The notes: generated from the sequence alone by a model not told the origin. A DNA stretch of 56,113 bases from Ignavibacteria bacterium (GCA_030684555.1 JAUXVN010000094.1:1-56113), one strand, 5' to 3'. Shown: positions 43,095 to 51,716, numbered from the stretch's first letter. Numbers and translations are program-made.

Positions 43095-44194
43095 TTTCTT
43101 ACCCCTTCAATAATAACTTCAAAATTATTTGTATTGGCTTCCGAAAAAAGTTTATCAATAAACTCTTTACTGTTCTTACTAAAACCAACACGGGATTTGA
43201 ACTCTTCGATTTCTGAAGCCAAACTAAGTGAAGTAATCTTCCCTAAAATATTCGTCGAAGTTAACCTCAGAACTGGCTTTGGAGTATATACGGAATCATT
43301 TATTTTCACATCTGTTAAATTACAGTATAAAACCATTTTCAATAAGCCGTCTTTGATATCTCCGATACTTGGCAATTTAGAATTGCCAGAATGTTTGCCC
43401 TCAATTAAACACAAATTTTTGTCAGATAGGGAAATTTCATCAGTAGTAAAATAGTACTTGCCACCAAGATAGTTTTCGATTGTGATAGTCGCTTTTGTTG
43501 ATGTGGATAAAAACTCTTTCGGCTGTATAGTTTGTATTTCTCTATTCTGAGCTTCTCTTGCTTTATTTCTTGAAGCAGTCATAAATTCAGCTACACCCTT
43601 TTGGAATTGGTCTTTAAAGCGTACTATTCCTTGCGAATTATGAAATTTAACTTGCAATTCTTTTTCAAGACGGGTATATGCTTCTTGAACTCTATCAATT
43701 AGTAATGGAAGGGTCTCAGATATTTCTTTCAAATTCCAATGTAATGCTGAACTATGATAATTACTGATTTCCAATATCTTTTTCTTTACATAATCATTGT
43801 CAAACTGTTGCCTGGTAATCTTGTGCTCTCTAGAACGGTGTCTTGCTGCATTATTGTAAAAGGCAAAGATAACATAGACATCCAGGAGACTCATCAACGA
43901 AACGGTATCCCATTGGATAAAGTCGCGGTCTCCATTTAATCCTTCATCTTTAATAATTGGTATTACTGTAATTCTTTTGGGAACATTCAGTGAATTATAA
44001 ACCCTTTCGAAGGGATAAGAGCGGGTTCGTTTTGGTGAAACCCATTTCGAAATTCCATAGTTATACTGTTTGTAGTTTATTAAAGAACAAGAAGGGGCAA
44101 AATTAATATCGAAATCGTCAAATTCAATATCAGTTAATTCATCTGTGCATTTTACAGCATATGAAATTCCGATGATTTTGGCAGAGATGTTCAT
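43091..44194 (-). CDS. Probable type II restriction endonuclease (PD-(D/E)XK-like)
   Basis: About 367 residues, soluble. A possible nuclease core is YYFTTDEISLSDKNLCLIEG followed by KH, giving D-x(n)-E-G-K (Asp252, Glu265, Lys267 from this start). Lying between two DNA methyltransferases and overlapping one by 4 bp, it is almost certainly the restriction enzyme. I place the start at ATG 44194, 4 bp after the upstream methyltransferase stop with AAGGAA ahead of it; the longer frame from 44275 would overlap that gene by 77 bp. Family not recognised. Confidence 0.65.
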   Translation of the reverse strand: MNISAKIIGISYAVKCTDELTDIEFDDFDINFAPSCSLINYKQYNYGISKWVSPKRTRSYPFERVYNSLNVPKRITVIPIIKDEGLNGDRDFIQWDTVSLMSLLDVYVIFAFYNNAARHRSREHKITRQQFDNDYVKKKILEISNYHSSALHWNLKEISETLPLLIDRVQEAYTRLEKELQVKFHNSQGIVRFKDQFQKGVAEFMTASRNKAREAQNREIQTIQPKEFLSTSTKATITIENYLGGKYYFTTDEISLSDKNLCLIEGKHSGNSKLPSIGDIKDGLLKMVLYCNLTDVKINDSVYTPKPVLRLTSTNILGKITSLSLASEIEEFKSRVGFSKNSKEFIDKLFSEANTNNFEVIIEGVRK

Positions 44195-44198
44195 ATCA

Positions 44199-45098
44199 TT
44201 AAATTTCCTTAGTCTTCTTCTTTTCGATATACTCAAGTGTAACAGACTTAAATTTCCCCGTATTTCTTTCGACAATTTCTAGATGGTCTTCATTATTGAA
44301 AATTTCTGAATTCCCATCAAAACCAGTTTTCTTTCTAATAACTTTTTCTAAGTCTCTAATTATTTCAATCCCCACTGAATTTCTCTTTAATGAACGGGCA
44401 ACCTTCATAGTTGTTCCGCTGCCTAAAAACGGATCTAAAATGGTTTCACCAACATATGAATACAATTTGATAATTCTATATGGTAATTGTTCTGGGAAAG
44501 CAGCAACATTTTTTTCGAGTGGAGAACCGGGTAATACATTCGTCATTTCCCAAAGGGTTTTATGCCAATTATTGTTTTGAAATTCTTTTGTATCAATTTC
44601 AGAAAGTTCACGGATTTCTTTAGAGATTGAACGGTAATCAAATTTTCCTTTCTGAAAAATTACTATACTTTCTAATAGATTATCAGGATAATAGTACATC
44701 GGAAATGGATTCTGAAGTAATACACCACTTCTTTTGCTTATTCTTAAATAACCATCCGGTTTCTTCCAAATAATTCTATCGCGGTAACGAAAGCCCGCTT
44801 CTTGAAATATTTTTATTGCATCCGCAACTATAGGATATTTTGTACCATTCACCAGCATATCATCAATATTCAGTGCTACAATTCGTCCTTCGTTCAAAAC
44901 ACGAAAAGATTCTTTAGAAAATCGTTTTAATACACCGAGGTATTGAGCATAATTACTGAAAAGTCCGTCATAGTCGAAGGGTGCATTATAATATGGCGGT
45001 GAAGTCACAATTAATTGGATGCTTGAATCGGATATTTCATGCATATCCATACAATTGCCAAAAATTACCTTGTGATTTGTTCTCAAACTATCTTTCAA
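44199..45098 (-). CDS. Site-specific DNA methyltransferase (TSPPY type, beta class)
   Basis: Methyltransferase of the N4-cytosine/N6-adenine beta group: catalytic motif IV comes first (LIVTSPPYYNAPFDYDG), and the SAM site last (ETILDPFLGSGTTMKVARSL), with KRNSVGIEII. IWKKPDGYLRISKRSGV lies between. SPPY leans toward N4-cytosine, but some adenine enzymes share it. First gene of the R-M operon; its stop is 4 bp before the restriction gene. Confidence 0.9.
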   Translation of the reverse strand: MKDSLRTNHKVIFGNCMDMHEISDSSIQLIVTSPPYYNAPFDYDGLFSNYAQYLGVLKRFSKESFRVLNEGRIVALNIDDMLVNGTKYPIVADAIKIFQEAGFRYRDRIIWKKPDGYLRISKRSGVLLQNPFPMYYYPDNLLESIVIFQKGKFDYRSISKEIRELSEIDTKEFQNNNWHKTLWEMTNVLPGSPLEKNVAAFPEQLPYRIIKLYSYVGETILDPFLGSGTTMKVARSLKRNSVGIEIIRDLEKVIRKKTGFDGNSEIFNNEDHLEIVERNTGKFKSVTLEYIEKKKTKEI

Positions 45099-45289
45099 TA
45101 ATATAATTTTTAATGTAACAATTTGTTTTAAATGAACTTTAAATCCGTCGCATATATTTTAAACATAATGGTTATTAATGTCAAAATGTGGTGCTGTGTC
45201 CTGATGAGAAATCGTTCATATGCAAATGTTAAGAATCAATGATTTTTATTGAGTTTTAACTTCTGCATAAAAAAGACTTTAATCTTTCA

Positions 45290-46273
45290 TCATAAAGGAT
45301 ACTCTATTAACATCGGCTGCCATTTCCAATAATTGCATGTTCGGCAAGCATCAATCTCATTTTCTTCTTTATTTATATGACGCAGTCTAAGTTCTTTAAG
45401 TGTTTCATCAGACCAGATTTCTTTTATTCTCCTGTTATATACATTGCCGATAACTAATTCTTGCTTCCAATCAATACAACATGCAGTAACCAATCCGTTC
45501 GAATTAATATTGAATGAATTCCATAACGAGTAACACGGATATCGATAAGGGAAAGTGCCGTCATTTTCAAAAACTCCCCATGTAAGTTTTTTCCAGACTG
45601 CAATTTCAACGTCAAAATTTTTCCAATACTTTTTAAAAGCTTTAATCTCTTTACTCATTTCTTGATGTTCGGGTAATTCGATAATTTGTACAATAACTTT
45701 CGGTTTCCATTTTGATTCTGAAACCATATTAAGAAAATCATGAACATTCTTTATTAGCTTATGAAATCCTTTTCCCCTAACTTTCTCATAAAATTCCCCG
45801 CTGCCTGCACCTATACTAAAGTTGACAATATCGATTCTATTAGCTAATATCAAATCACATAACTTTCGGTTTAGAGTAAGCCCGTTTGTTGATAAATATA
45901 CTTCGTGTGGAACATTTTTTTTAACCCGTTCCAGAATATCAACAATTCGAGGATGTATGAGGGGTTCCCCATCTTTGTGTAAGGCTATTTGACGTTTTCC
46001 GTACAGATCAATCTCATCCATAAGACTCATAAAAAGATCATAGTTTATATGTTCATGTTTTCTTGTTACGCCGGCAAACTCACTATTATGTGATGGGCAA
46101 TGGATGCAAGTTAAATTACAAATACTTGATAATTCCAAACTTAATAATTCGGGAAATTCCAGGTCGGGAATGGGATTCTTTCCAAGCTTATCTTTTAACA
46201 GATAAAACTGTCGATTTCCAAACTCAGTTAGCTTTATTGCGGAAATAATTTTTTCTTTTATGTTACTAAACAT
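45290..46273 (-). CDS. Radical SAM protein with SPASM-like C-terminal cluster
   Basis: Radical SAM signature SSICNLTCIHCPSHNSEFAG (CxxxCxxC) starts the core barrel; HKDGEPLIHPRIVDILERV and YLSTNGLTLN continue it. The C-terminus has ACCIDWKQELVIGNV and DACRTCNYWKWQP, fitting a SPASM-type auxiliary Fe-S domain, with IKEIWSDETLKELR between. The substrate is not known; SPASM members modify peptides, sugars or cofactors. The gene is separate from the methyltransferase upstream. Confidence 0.88.
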   Translation of the reverse strand: MFSNIKEKIISAIKLTEFGNRQFYLLKDKLGKNPIPDLEFPELLSLELSSICNLTCIHCPSHNSEFAGVTRKHEHINYDLFMSLMDEIDLYGKRQIALHKDGEPLIHPRIVDILERVKKNVPHEVYLSTNGLTLNRKLCDLILANRIDIVNFSIGAGSGEFYEKVRGKGFHKLIKNVHDFLNMVSESKWKPKVIVQIIELPEHQEMSKEIKAFKKYWKNFDVEIAVWKKLTWGVFENDGTFPYRYPCYSLWNSFNINSNGLVTACCIDWKQELVIGNVYNRRIKEIWSDETLKELRLRHINKEENEIDACRTCNYWKWQPMLIEYPL

Positions 46274-46419
46274 ATCAACTTAAATGATTTTGTCCCGTTT
46301 TCGAAAACAGCATCACACTTAATCCGATATCAAGGGATTTCTGATTTTATCTTCTCTCAAAATTCTGCGGAAAGGTTATTAATTTTTGATTAAATTTTCA
46401 TTGCTTTTTTCAATAGATG

Positions 46420-47322
46420 TTAGTTAGTTTTTTTTGAAATCAATAATTCATAATAAACGTCTTTATTAAACATATTGCCAATGAATTCAATAGGCAGTAA
46501 GAAAAAAAGTCCGATCCAATATCCCCTTTGGTTTGGTGTATGGCTTAGGAAATCAAATTTCCTTCCAAAATTTCTCAGATACACTATTTCTAAATCTAAC
46601 TCATTTAGAATATATTTTAAAGATTTCTCATTAAATCCAATAATATGATATGGGTTATCGAAGGGTTTTATCTTTACTGAAAAATCATTTCGTCCGAGTA
46701 GAGTAAACACAATTTTTCTTATTATGTTAAATAAACTATCTTCATTCGGAACACCTATATAACAAACACCACCAATTTTTAATATTTCTTTTATTTTTAA
46801 TAAATATTCTTTCGGGTTAAGGACATGCTCAAGCACCGAATCTAAATAAATGAAATCAAAATGATTTTTAGGAAATTTCTGATCGATAAAATTTCCGACA
46901 ATAAAATTTCCGTTCCCGGTTTTCGCTGCTTCAATTCTATTATCAACTATATCAATTCCTGTAACTTCCCAGTCTCTTTTAAACCCTTCGATCAACGATT
47001 TTCCTTCACCACAACCCACATCTAAAAACGATATTTGATCCCCCTTTAAGTATTTTGATGCTTTGTCAAATCTTTGCGATAATTCTTCCGCACGTTTCTT
47101 AATTAACCAATCAGATTGAGATGAAAAGTATTCATTATTATATAATTTACTCCATTGTTCTTCACTAAATGATATCCGGGGCGAAACATAATAGACGTCA
47201 CAATTTAAACATTGGACTACTTTATAGTCATTATCAATAAAATTTTTTGAAATCGAATTAGTTTTTGGTCTGCCAACGGACTTATTTTTTGAACTATCAC
47301 ACAATGGACAAATTGAATTCAT
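46420..47322 (-). CDS. Class I SAM methyltransferase with N-terminal zinc ribbon
   Basis: Starts with a Cys4 zinc ribbon (CPLC near residue 5, CLNC near 38), followed by a class I methyltransferase: ISFLDVGCGEGKSLIEGFKR, VTGIDIVDNRIEAAK and FDFIYLDSVLEHVLNPKEYL, then LKIGGVCYIGVPNEDSL. This architecture is common in methyltransferases encoded near glycan and surface polysaccharide genes. Substrate unknown. It and the radical SAM gene lie on the same strand but 146 bp apart. Confidence 0.85.
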   Translation of the reverse strand: MNSICPLCDSSKNKSVGRPKTNSISKNFIDNDYKVVQCLNCDVYYVSPRISFSEEQWSKLYNNEYFSSQSDWLIKKRAEELSQRFDKASKYLKGDQISFLDVGCGEGKSLIEGFKRDWEVTGIDIVDNRIEAAKTGNGNFIVGNFIDQKFPKNHFDFIYLDSVLEHVLNPKEYLLKIKEILKIGGVCYIGVPNEDSLFNIIRKIVFTLLGRNDFSVKIKPFDNPYHIIGFNEKSLKYILNELDLEIVYLRNFGRKFDFLSHTPNQRGYWIGLFFLLPIEFIGNMFNKDVYYELLISKKTN

Positions 47323-47635
47323 AACCTTACCTTATAGGAATAATTTTATTAATATTTAACGACTTAATATATTAAAAACCGACACCACCGTATAAACTAT
47401 TTGTAAATTTCAATCATCGTTTAATTGTGGAAAACGAGAGGTTAATTCTAAAAACATTTGCCACCCTAAGCCAAGTAGTTTTGAGATTTAATAAACATAT
47501 TCTTGCTGCATTTTAAGTTTTCCTTTTTGATTTTAACTCAAATTATAACTAAGCCAACTCGAATACTGAAACTTTTATTTTAGACTTCAATTCACCGGCT
47601 GTATTAATCAGTTGCTTAAGTTTTATTGTAAGATT
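47323..47635. other. Gene-free interval
   Basis: AT-rich spacer of 313 bp between the methyltransferase start and the anti-sigma stop. No gene, strong hairpin or repeat was seen. Confidence 0.4.
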
Positions 47636-47998
47636 TCAGCAAAAGAATACCCAGCGGACAATATAGATTGGATATTTTTCATAAAGTAGCATTTCCGTTT
47701 TTTTGTCGATATGACATTTATGCAAACTATTCATTGCAACAATTTTAAATATATCTTTAAGTAAATCGGGCAAACATATTTTTTTCTTTCCAATTTTAGT
47801 TAATCTAGTTAACAAAGCATCACTAATATTGACTGGTTGTAGCTTAGTAAATTGAATCCTTAAAGAAGTTAAGAATTCTAACTCTTCACAACAGTTTTTA
47901 CAATGCTTTATATGATGGATTACCTTTTCTTTATCTTCAGTATTTAGTTCCTCATCGATAAACAAATGGAGTTTTATTTCATTTATTTCACATTTCAT
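47636..47998 (-). CDS. Putative zinc-binding anti-sigma factor
   Basis: N-terminal zf-HC2 domain: FIDEELNTEDKEKVIHHIKH followed by CKNCCEEL gives the H-x3-C-x2-C zinc site of ECF anti-sigma factors. Overlaps the sigma gene by 11 bp. At 120 residues it has no clear membrane segment, unlike most members, and ends in an odd hydrophobic piece (YPIYIVRWVFFC), so it is either a soluble anti-sigma factor or a truncated one. Confidence 0.75.
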   Translation of the reverse strand: MKCEINEIKLHLFIDEELNTEDKEKVIHHIKHCKNCCEELEFLTSLRIQFTKLQPVNISDALLTRLTKIGKKKICLPDLLKDIFKIVAMNSLHKCHIDKKTEMLLYEKYPIYIVRWVFFC

Positions 47999-48497
47999 AT
48001 TTTAATTCCTGAAGCATTTTTTTTAATTCTCTTCTCGCTCTATATAATTTTGTGCAGATTGTCCCGATTGGCAGATCTAATACTACAGCAATTTCTTTAT
48101 AACTTAGTTCTTCAATATAGAATAGTAACAGTATTTGTCGGTACTCACTTGAGAGTTCATTTAATGCAATTTCAAGTGTGGATTTATCTTCTTCTAAAAT
48201 AAAGTTTTTTTCCGGGTGATTTACTGAGTCAAGAGTATTCACGTTTAATTCGGAGGATTGATTACGAAACTCTCTAAATTGCTTTGAATTCAATTTCGAA
48301 ATACAAGTATTTACAGTGATCCTATAAATCCAAGTTTTAAGCTGAGATTCACCCCTGAAGTCTGATAACCCATTGTATATTTTGACAAATATATCTTGTG
48401 TCAGTTCTTCAGCCTCCTCTCTGTTTTTAATCATTTTTAAGCAATGATTAAATACAACAGTTGAGTAGTTTTTTACGATATCTTTGAAATTATTCAA
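47988..48497 (-). CDS. ECF-type RNA polymerase sigma factor
   Basis: 169 residues with region 2 (NREEAEELTQDIFVKIYNGL, SQLKTWIYRITVNTCISKL) and region 4 (LNELSSEYRQILLLFYIEEL, YKEIAVVLDLPIGTICTKLY with RARRELK). It begins with TTG at 48497; region 1.2/2 homology begins at once, so an internal ATG would cut the fold. Paired with the overlapping zinc-finger anti-sigma gene. The upstream concentric palindrome may hold its own promoter. Confidence 0.9.
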   Translation of the reverse strand: MNNFKDIVKNYSTVVFNHCLKMIKNREEAEELTQDIFVKIYNGLSDFRGESQLKTWIYRITVNTCISKLNSKQFREFRNQSSELNVNTLDSVNHPEKNFILEEDKSTLEIALNELSSEYRQILLLFYIEELSYKEIAVVLDLPIGTICTKLYRARRELKKMLQELKYEM

Positions 48498-48520
48498 GTA
48501 GTTCTATTGACATTTTTAAT

Positions 48521-48583
48521 ATTAGACTAAGATTTAGTTTTTTTATTTCAATGTGAAATAAAAACTCGATTATTTAGTCTAAT
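48521..48583. repeat. Concentric double palindrome between sigma gene and micro-ORF
   Basis: Outer arms ATTAGACTAA (48521-48530) and TTAGTCTAAT (48574-48583) and inner arms TTTATTTCA (48542-48550) and TGAAATAAA (48554-48562) share exactly the same centre (48552). The bases between the two layers are not symmetric. It lies in a divergent promoter region and may be a regulatory site or RNA hairpin. Confidence 0.6.
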
Positions 48584-48606
48584 CCATTAAACAAATTGAG
48601 GATACA

Positions 48607-48777
48607 ATGATGAACGAATTGTTTATTGAATTTCCGATCCTAGCATTAGTATTGAACATTCTAAATATAATTTTCTTCTTATACATTCTCTGGATTTTCG
48701 GAAGAATGGGAGATAATATTAACAAAATCCGAAAATTGCTTGAAAACGAATTTCACAATAAAAATGAAAATCTTTAA
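48607..48777 (+). CDS. Single-span membrane micro-protein (56 residues)
   Basis: ATG at 48607 (or 48610) after TTGAGGAT, to TAA at 48777. Translation begins MMNELFIEFPILALVLNILN, continues with the hydrophobic IIFFLYILWIF, and ends with a charged amphipathic tail (GDNINKIRKLLENEFHNKNE). It has a good ribosome site and a sensible membrane topology, divergent from the ECF sigma gene. No family recognised; could be part of the sigma/anti-sigma response. Confidence 0.55.
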   Translation: MMNELFIEFPILALVLNILNIIFFLYILWIFGRMGDNINKIRKLLENEFHNKNENL

Positions 48778-48883
48778 ACTGTTTGATTTTCGAACTCGTT
48801 TGTTTTAGGGTTTCCTTTTAACACTCTTTCTAATTGGTATGTCTATTGACTTGCAGCCCGTCAAATTTTACGGTTTAGGTTGT

Positions 48884-49477
48884 TTAAAATTTACCAACAT
48901 ATAAATTAAAATTTAAACCGGAGTAATTTTTTACTTCGTTAAAATTTGCATAAACAGAAAATCCCATTCCTACAAAGTTAGTAATTTCTTCTCTTACTTC
49001 TATTTCTATAGGGAAACCAAATCCGGTTTTAACTTTTGAAGCATAACTATGATCCAACAATTCATATTTTATTAATAATGTCCTTTCTCGACCTTCATTA
49101 TATGATATCCCGGCTTTAACAATCAAAGAATAGTTAAAATCTTTATTTATAAATAATAAAAATGGAAATGGAAAAATCAATCCCCGTATTGTAAAATCTA
49201 TCGATCTTCCATATTTCAATTCTATTGATTTAATATATTCTTCGGGATGGGTAAACATTGAGAACTCATTTGATCGTAAATAACTTATGCTGAAATTATT
49301 ATTTTGAATTTCATAATTCAGAGAGGCTAATAAATTAAATCCGACATCGGTATCAGATAATTTCATAAAACTAATACCGGTTCCAAATTGTCCCCAAAAT
49401 GAACTGTTGATTTCTTCTTGTGCAAATGAAAATCTATTTGATAGAATCAGTAGAGTAAATAACAATAAATATTTCAT
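48884..49477 (-). CDS. Exported beta-barrel-like protein, function unknown
   Basis: Signal peptide ending near FSFAQEE; the mature part is strand-rich (WGQFGTGISFMKLSDTDVGF, NNFSISYLRSNEFSMF) and ends FNLYVGKF with terminal Phe, pointing to the outer membrane. No relatives recognised. It flanks the repeat-separated gene array on its left and may be the last gene outside it. Confidence 0.55.
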   Translation of the reverse strand: MKYLLLFTLLILSNRFSFAQEEINSSFWGQFGTGISFMKLSDTDVGFNLLASLNYEIQNNNFSISYLRSNEFSMFTHPEEYIKSIELKYGRSIDFTIRGLIFPFPFLLFINKDFNYSLIVKAGISYNEGRERTLLIKYELLDHSYASKVKTGFGFPIEIEVREEITNFVGMGFSVYANFNEVKNYSGLNFNLYVGKF

Positions 49478-49510
49478 AAGATTCCCTTTTTTGTATCAAT
49501 AACCTAAAGA

Positions 49511-49640
49511 CTGTTATCCCGAACTGCAGGAACGGGTTGTTAAAACAGAAGCGCCGTGATAATTATTATTTATAAATTTCTGTTTTCGTTTTATCTTACC
49601 AAAACGATTTGTTAATTATTAAAATTCTTAATACACAAGT
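49511..49640 (+). repeat. attC-like repeat copy 1 (partial)
   Basis: Carries the left half of the repeat family: GTTATCCCGAACTGCAGGAA, TTGTTAAAACAGAAG, GCCGTGATAATTATTATTTA, and the hairpin CGTTTT/AAAACG (about 49591-49611). The right half with TTCAATCTCATTCC is missing, so it is truncated or recombined. Confidence 0.55.
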
Positions 49641-49749
49641 CTTATTAACTCATAAAACCTATTGTGCTATTAACTTTTTAGATTTTCAAGAACAGTTGGC
49701 AGCTCTGTTTTTATATTGACTTCTACATTATTTTATTTTAACATTGTAT

Positions 49750-49765
49750 TGTAATTGTCATTACA
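49750..49765 (+). promoter_or_regulatory. Autoregulatory operator candidate of the RelB/YafQ-type pair
   Basis: TGTAAT, 4 bp, ATTACA: perfect arms, 19 bp before the antitoxin ATG, after a TTGACT -35-like box at 49717. Such palindromes are usual targets of the antitoxin. Confidence 0.5.
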
Positions 49766-49783
49766 TAAAAAGGGTTTAATAAA

Positions 49784-50044
49784 ATGAATAGATCGGCAAC
49801 AATTCAAGCGCGAATTGATCCAAGCACAAAGAAAAAAGCTCAGAGAATATTTGATAAATTAAATATCTCTATGTCTGAAGCCATTTCACTTTTTCTTACT
49901 CAAGTTTCTTTAACTAAAGGCATTCCTTTTGATATTAAGATTCCAAATGAACTGACTGAAGAAACTATGTTAAAATCTGAAAATGGTGAAGAGCTTCATC
50001 AAGTTTCTGATACTGAGAAGCTTTTCGAGGAACTCAATAATTGA
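49784..50044 (+). CDS. RelB/DinJ-family antitoxin
   Basis: 86 residues with N-terminal ribbon-helix-helix: NRSATIQARIDPSTKKKAQR, then LNISMSEAISLFLTQVSLTK and GIPFDIKIPNE, all typical of DinJ/RelB. The acidic C-terminal tail binds the toxin. Stop overlaps the toxin start. AAGGG precedes the ATG. Plus-strand, unlike every other gene in the repeat-separated array. Confidence 0.9.
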   Translation: MNRSATIQARIDPSTKKKAQRIFDKLNISMSEAISLFLTQVSLTKGIPFDIKIPNELTEETMLKSENGEELHQVSDTEKLFEELNN

Positions 50045-50307
50045 ATTTAATTTATACTTCACAATTTAAAAAAGATTTTAAGAAAATTTCAAAACAAGAT
50101 AAAGATATCTCTAAACTTGAATTTGTTATTAAAGCACTTTTGGATAGTCAAGTATTAGAACTAAAATATAAAGATCATTCATTATCCGGGAAATGGAAAA
50201 ATCATAGAGATTGTCACATTGAACCGGATTGGCTGCTTATTTTTAGAATTACTTCTGATTCTCTAATTTTAGAAAGAACAGGTTCCCACTCGGATTTATT
50301 CAAATAA
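50041..50307 (+). CDS. YafQ/RelE-family mRNA interferase toxin
   Basis: 88 residues: YTSQFKKDFKKISKQDKDIS at the start, then LKYKDHSLSGKWKNHRDCHI and EPDWLLIFRITSDSLIL, ERTGSHSDLF. His, Asp and Arg positions fit the YafQ active site (H..CHIEPDW, R.GSHSDLF). It starts with TTG overlapping the antitoxin stop. Cuts mRNA on the ribosome in known relatives. Confidence 0.9.
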   Translation: MNLIYTSQFKKDFKKISKQDKDISKLEFVIKALLDSQVLELKYKDHSLSGKWKNHRDCHIEPDWLLIFRITSDSLILERTGSHSDLFK

Positions 50308-50320
50308 TCTTTTCGATACA

Positions 50321-50517
50321 ACCAACAATCTGTCCTGATAAAACAAAAGTGGACGCATGAATTAATTGAATTTTCCATTCCCGTTTCAGCTTGCCAAAAC
50401 GAGATGTTAATTATTGGAACTCTAAAAAAGAACAACTGAAATCTAAAAAAAAATTTACTCATGGTTTCAATCTCATTCCCCAACTTTAATGAGTTAATTA
50501 GAATTGGCGGGTTAGGA
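50321..50517. repeat. attC-like repeat copy 2
   Basis: Bounded by ACCAAC on the left and GTTAGGA (50511-50517) on the right. Contains CCCGTTT/AAAACG hairpin (about 50373-50392), GTTAATTATTGGAACTCTAA, TTTCAATCTCATTCC and TTAATGAGTTAATTAG. Follows the serine hydrolase stop when read on the minus strand. Confidence 0.7.
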
Positions 50518-50564
50518 TTTTTTTAGCTCGCATTATTTCCTGCATTAAGTTTTAATGACTATTA

Positions 50565-51716
50565 CTAATATCCTAGAGCCTTAGCAAATTGTTGAAACGC
50601 ATAGCTAGCCGGTTTATCATCTATTGAGTTTGTCTGTGTAATTATTGTGATCTTTTTTGTTTTGTCATAGAATACCATACTATTCCATCCTATAATTCCA
50701 CCGGAATGCCCAAACAAATCCAGAATCATTTCAACTCCAAATCCATAACCAGAACCTGCTGCTCCCATTAGATACCTTTCATTTTTTGAGTTTGCGGAAA
50801 GTAAATTTCCCTCGGCTATTTCTTTAGCCCATATCTTTAAGTCTGCAAGATTAGAAACTAGAATACCTGCTGCATTACCCCATGAGTTTCCCCAATATGT
50901 TACATCTTGATTTATTGTACCTAATAAACTTGTGTAAGCATGATGATAAGGAGACGGTAAATAATTTGTTTCGGGCCAAAATGTGTGTATCAATCCTAAC
51001 GGTTGGAAAATCTTTTCAACAAAAACATCTTTAAGTGCTTGTCCCGTTACTTTTTTGATTATTAATCCCAACAAAATAGTATTTGAGTTACAGTAATTAA
51101 ATTGTGAACCGGGTATAAATTGCAACTGAGACGTGAAGAGTGGAGCTATTAATTCTTCTGGAGTAAATTTAATTGTTCCCAAACTACCATAATAAGATGC
51201 ACCGAGAGCTGAGTCGCCGAGAACCTCAATTAATCCGCTTGTCATATTCCCAAGCATCCTAATTGTTATCGTGTCTCTTCCCGGAATAGCGTATTCCGGC
51301 AGATAAAAAGAGATTGTTTTGTTAAGATCAATTTTGCCTTCATCAACTAAAATAAGAGCAGCTTCCGTTGTAAAAGTTTTTGTAACACTTGCCATTCTAA
51401 AGTAGTTGGTTTTATTCATCGGTTCACTTGTAGTCAAATTACCGACCCCACGGGTTATAAATAATTCACCTTCACCTTCAACTGCTATATAAGCAATCAT
51501 ACCGGGTGCTTGCTTTTCCATCATCACTTTATCTGCCGCAGCTTCCAGCTTAGCGATAGTTCCAGTAGTTAATATTTTTTTTTGCGGTTCAATAGGTGAA
51601 GACTCTTCTTTACACGATTGATTAATAAACGAGAGAGAAGTAATTATAAGTAAAGGGAAGAAGTAATGAATTTTGAGAGCGAAGATCGAAACCAAGTTCA
51701 TAACTGAAGTTTTCAT
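50565..51716 (-). CDS. Serine hydrolase of the beta-lactamase/penicillin-binding family, lipoprotein
   Basis: About 383 residues. Lipobox FINQSC in a hydrophobic leader. Active-site motifs: MASVTKTFTTEAAL (S-x-x-K), FNYCNSNTILLGL (Y-x-N) and DLFGHSGGIIGWNS (H-S-G). This is the Beta-lactamase (PF00144, class C-like/esterase) family; real members include D-peptidases and esterases, so antibiotic cleavage is not implied. ATG 51716 follows AGGAG by 6 bp; TTG 51722 rejected. Sits in the repeat-separated array as a single-gene unit. Confidence 0.88.
   Translation of the reverse strand: MKTSVMNLVSIFALKIHYFFPLLIITSLSFINQSCKEESSPIEPQKKILTTGTIAKLEAAADKVMMEKQAPGMIAYIAVEGEGELFITRGVGNLTTSEPMNKTNYFRMASVTKTFTTEAALILVDEGKIDLNKTISFYLPEYAIPGRDTITIRMLGNMTSGLIEVLGDSALGASYYGSLGTIKFTPEELIAPLFTSQLQFIPGSQFNYCNSNTILLGLIIKKVTGQALKDVFVEKIFQPLGLIHTFWPETNYLPSPYHHAYTSLLGTINQDVTYWGNSWGNAAGILVSNLADLKIWAKEIAEGNLLSANSKNERYLMGAAGSGYGFGVEMILDLFGHSGGIIGWNSMVFYDKTKKITIITQTNSIDDKPASYAFQQFAKALGY

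Noticed and set aside
44195-44275. Longer start for the restriction enzyme gene
   Set aside because: It would overlap the methyltransferase by 77 bp; ATG 44194 is 4 bp after that stop with AAGGAA upstream.
42225-45098. DpnII-like (GATC) identity for the R-M cluster
   Set aside because: Gene order and the D12 protein's N-terminus (SPLRYPGGKSR) do not match DpnM, and the endonuclease is longer than DpnII.
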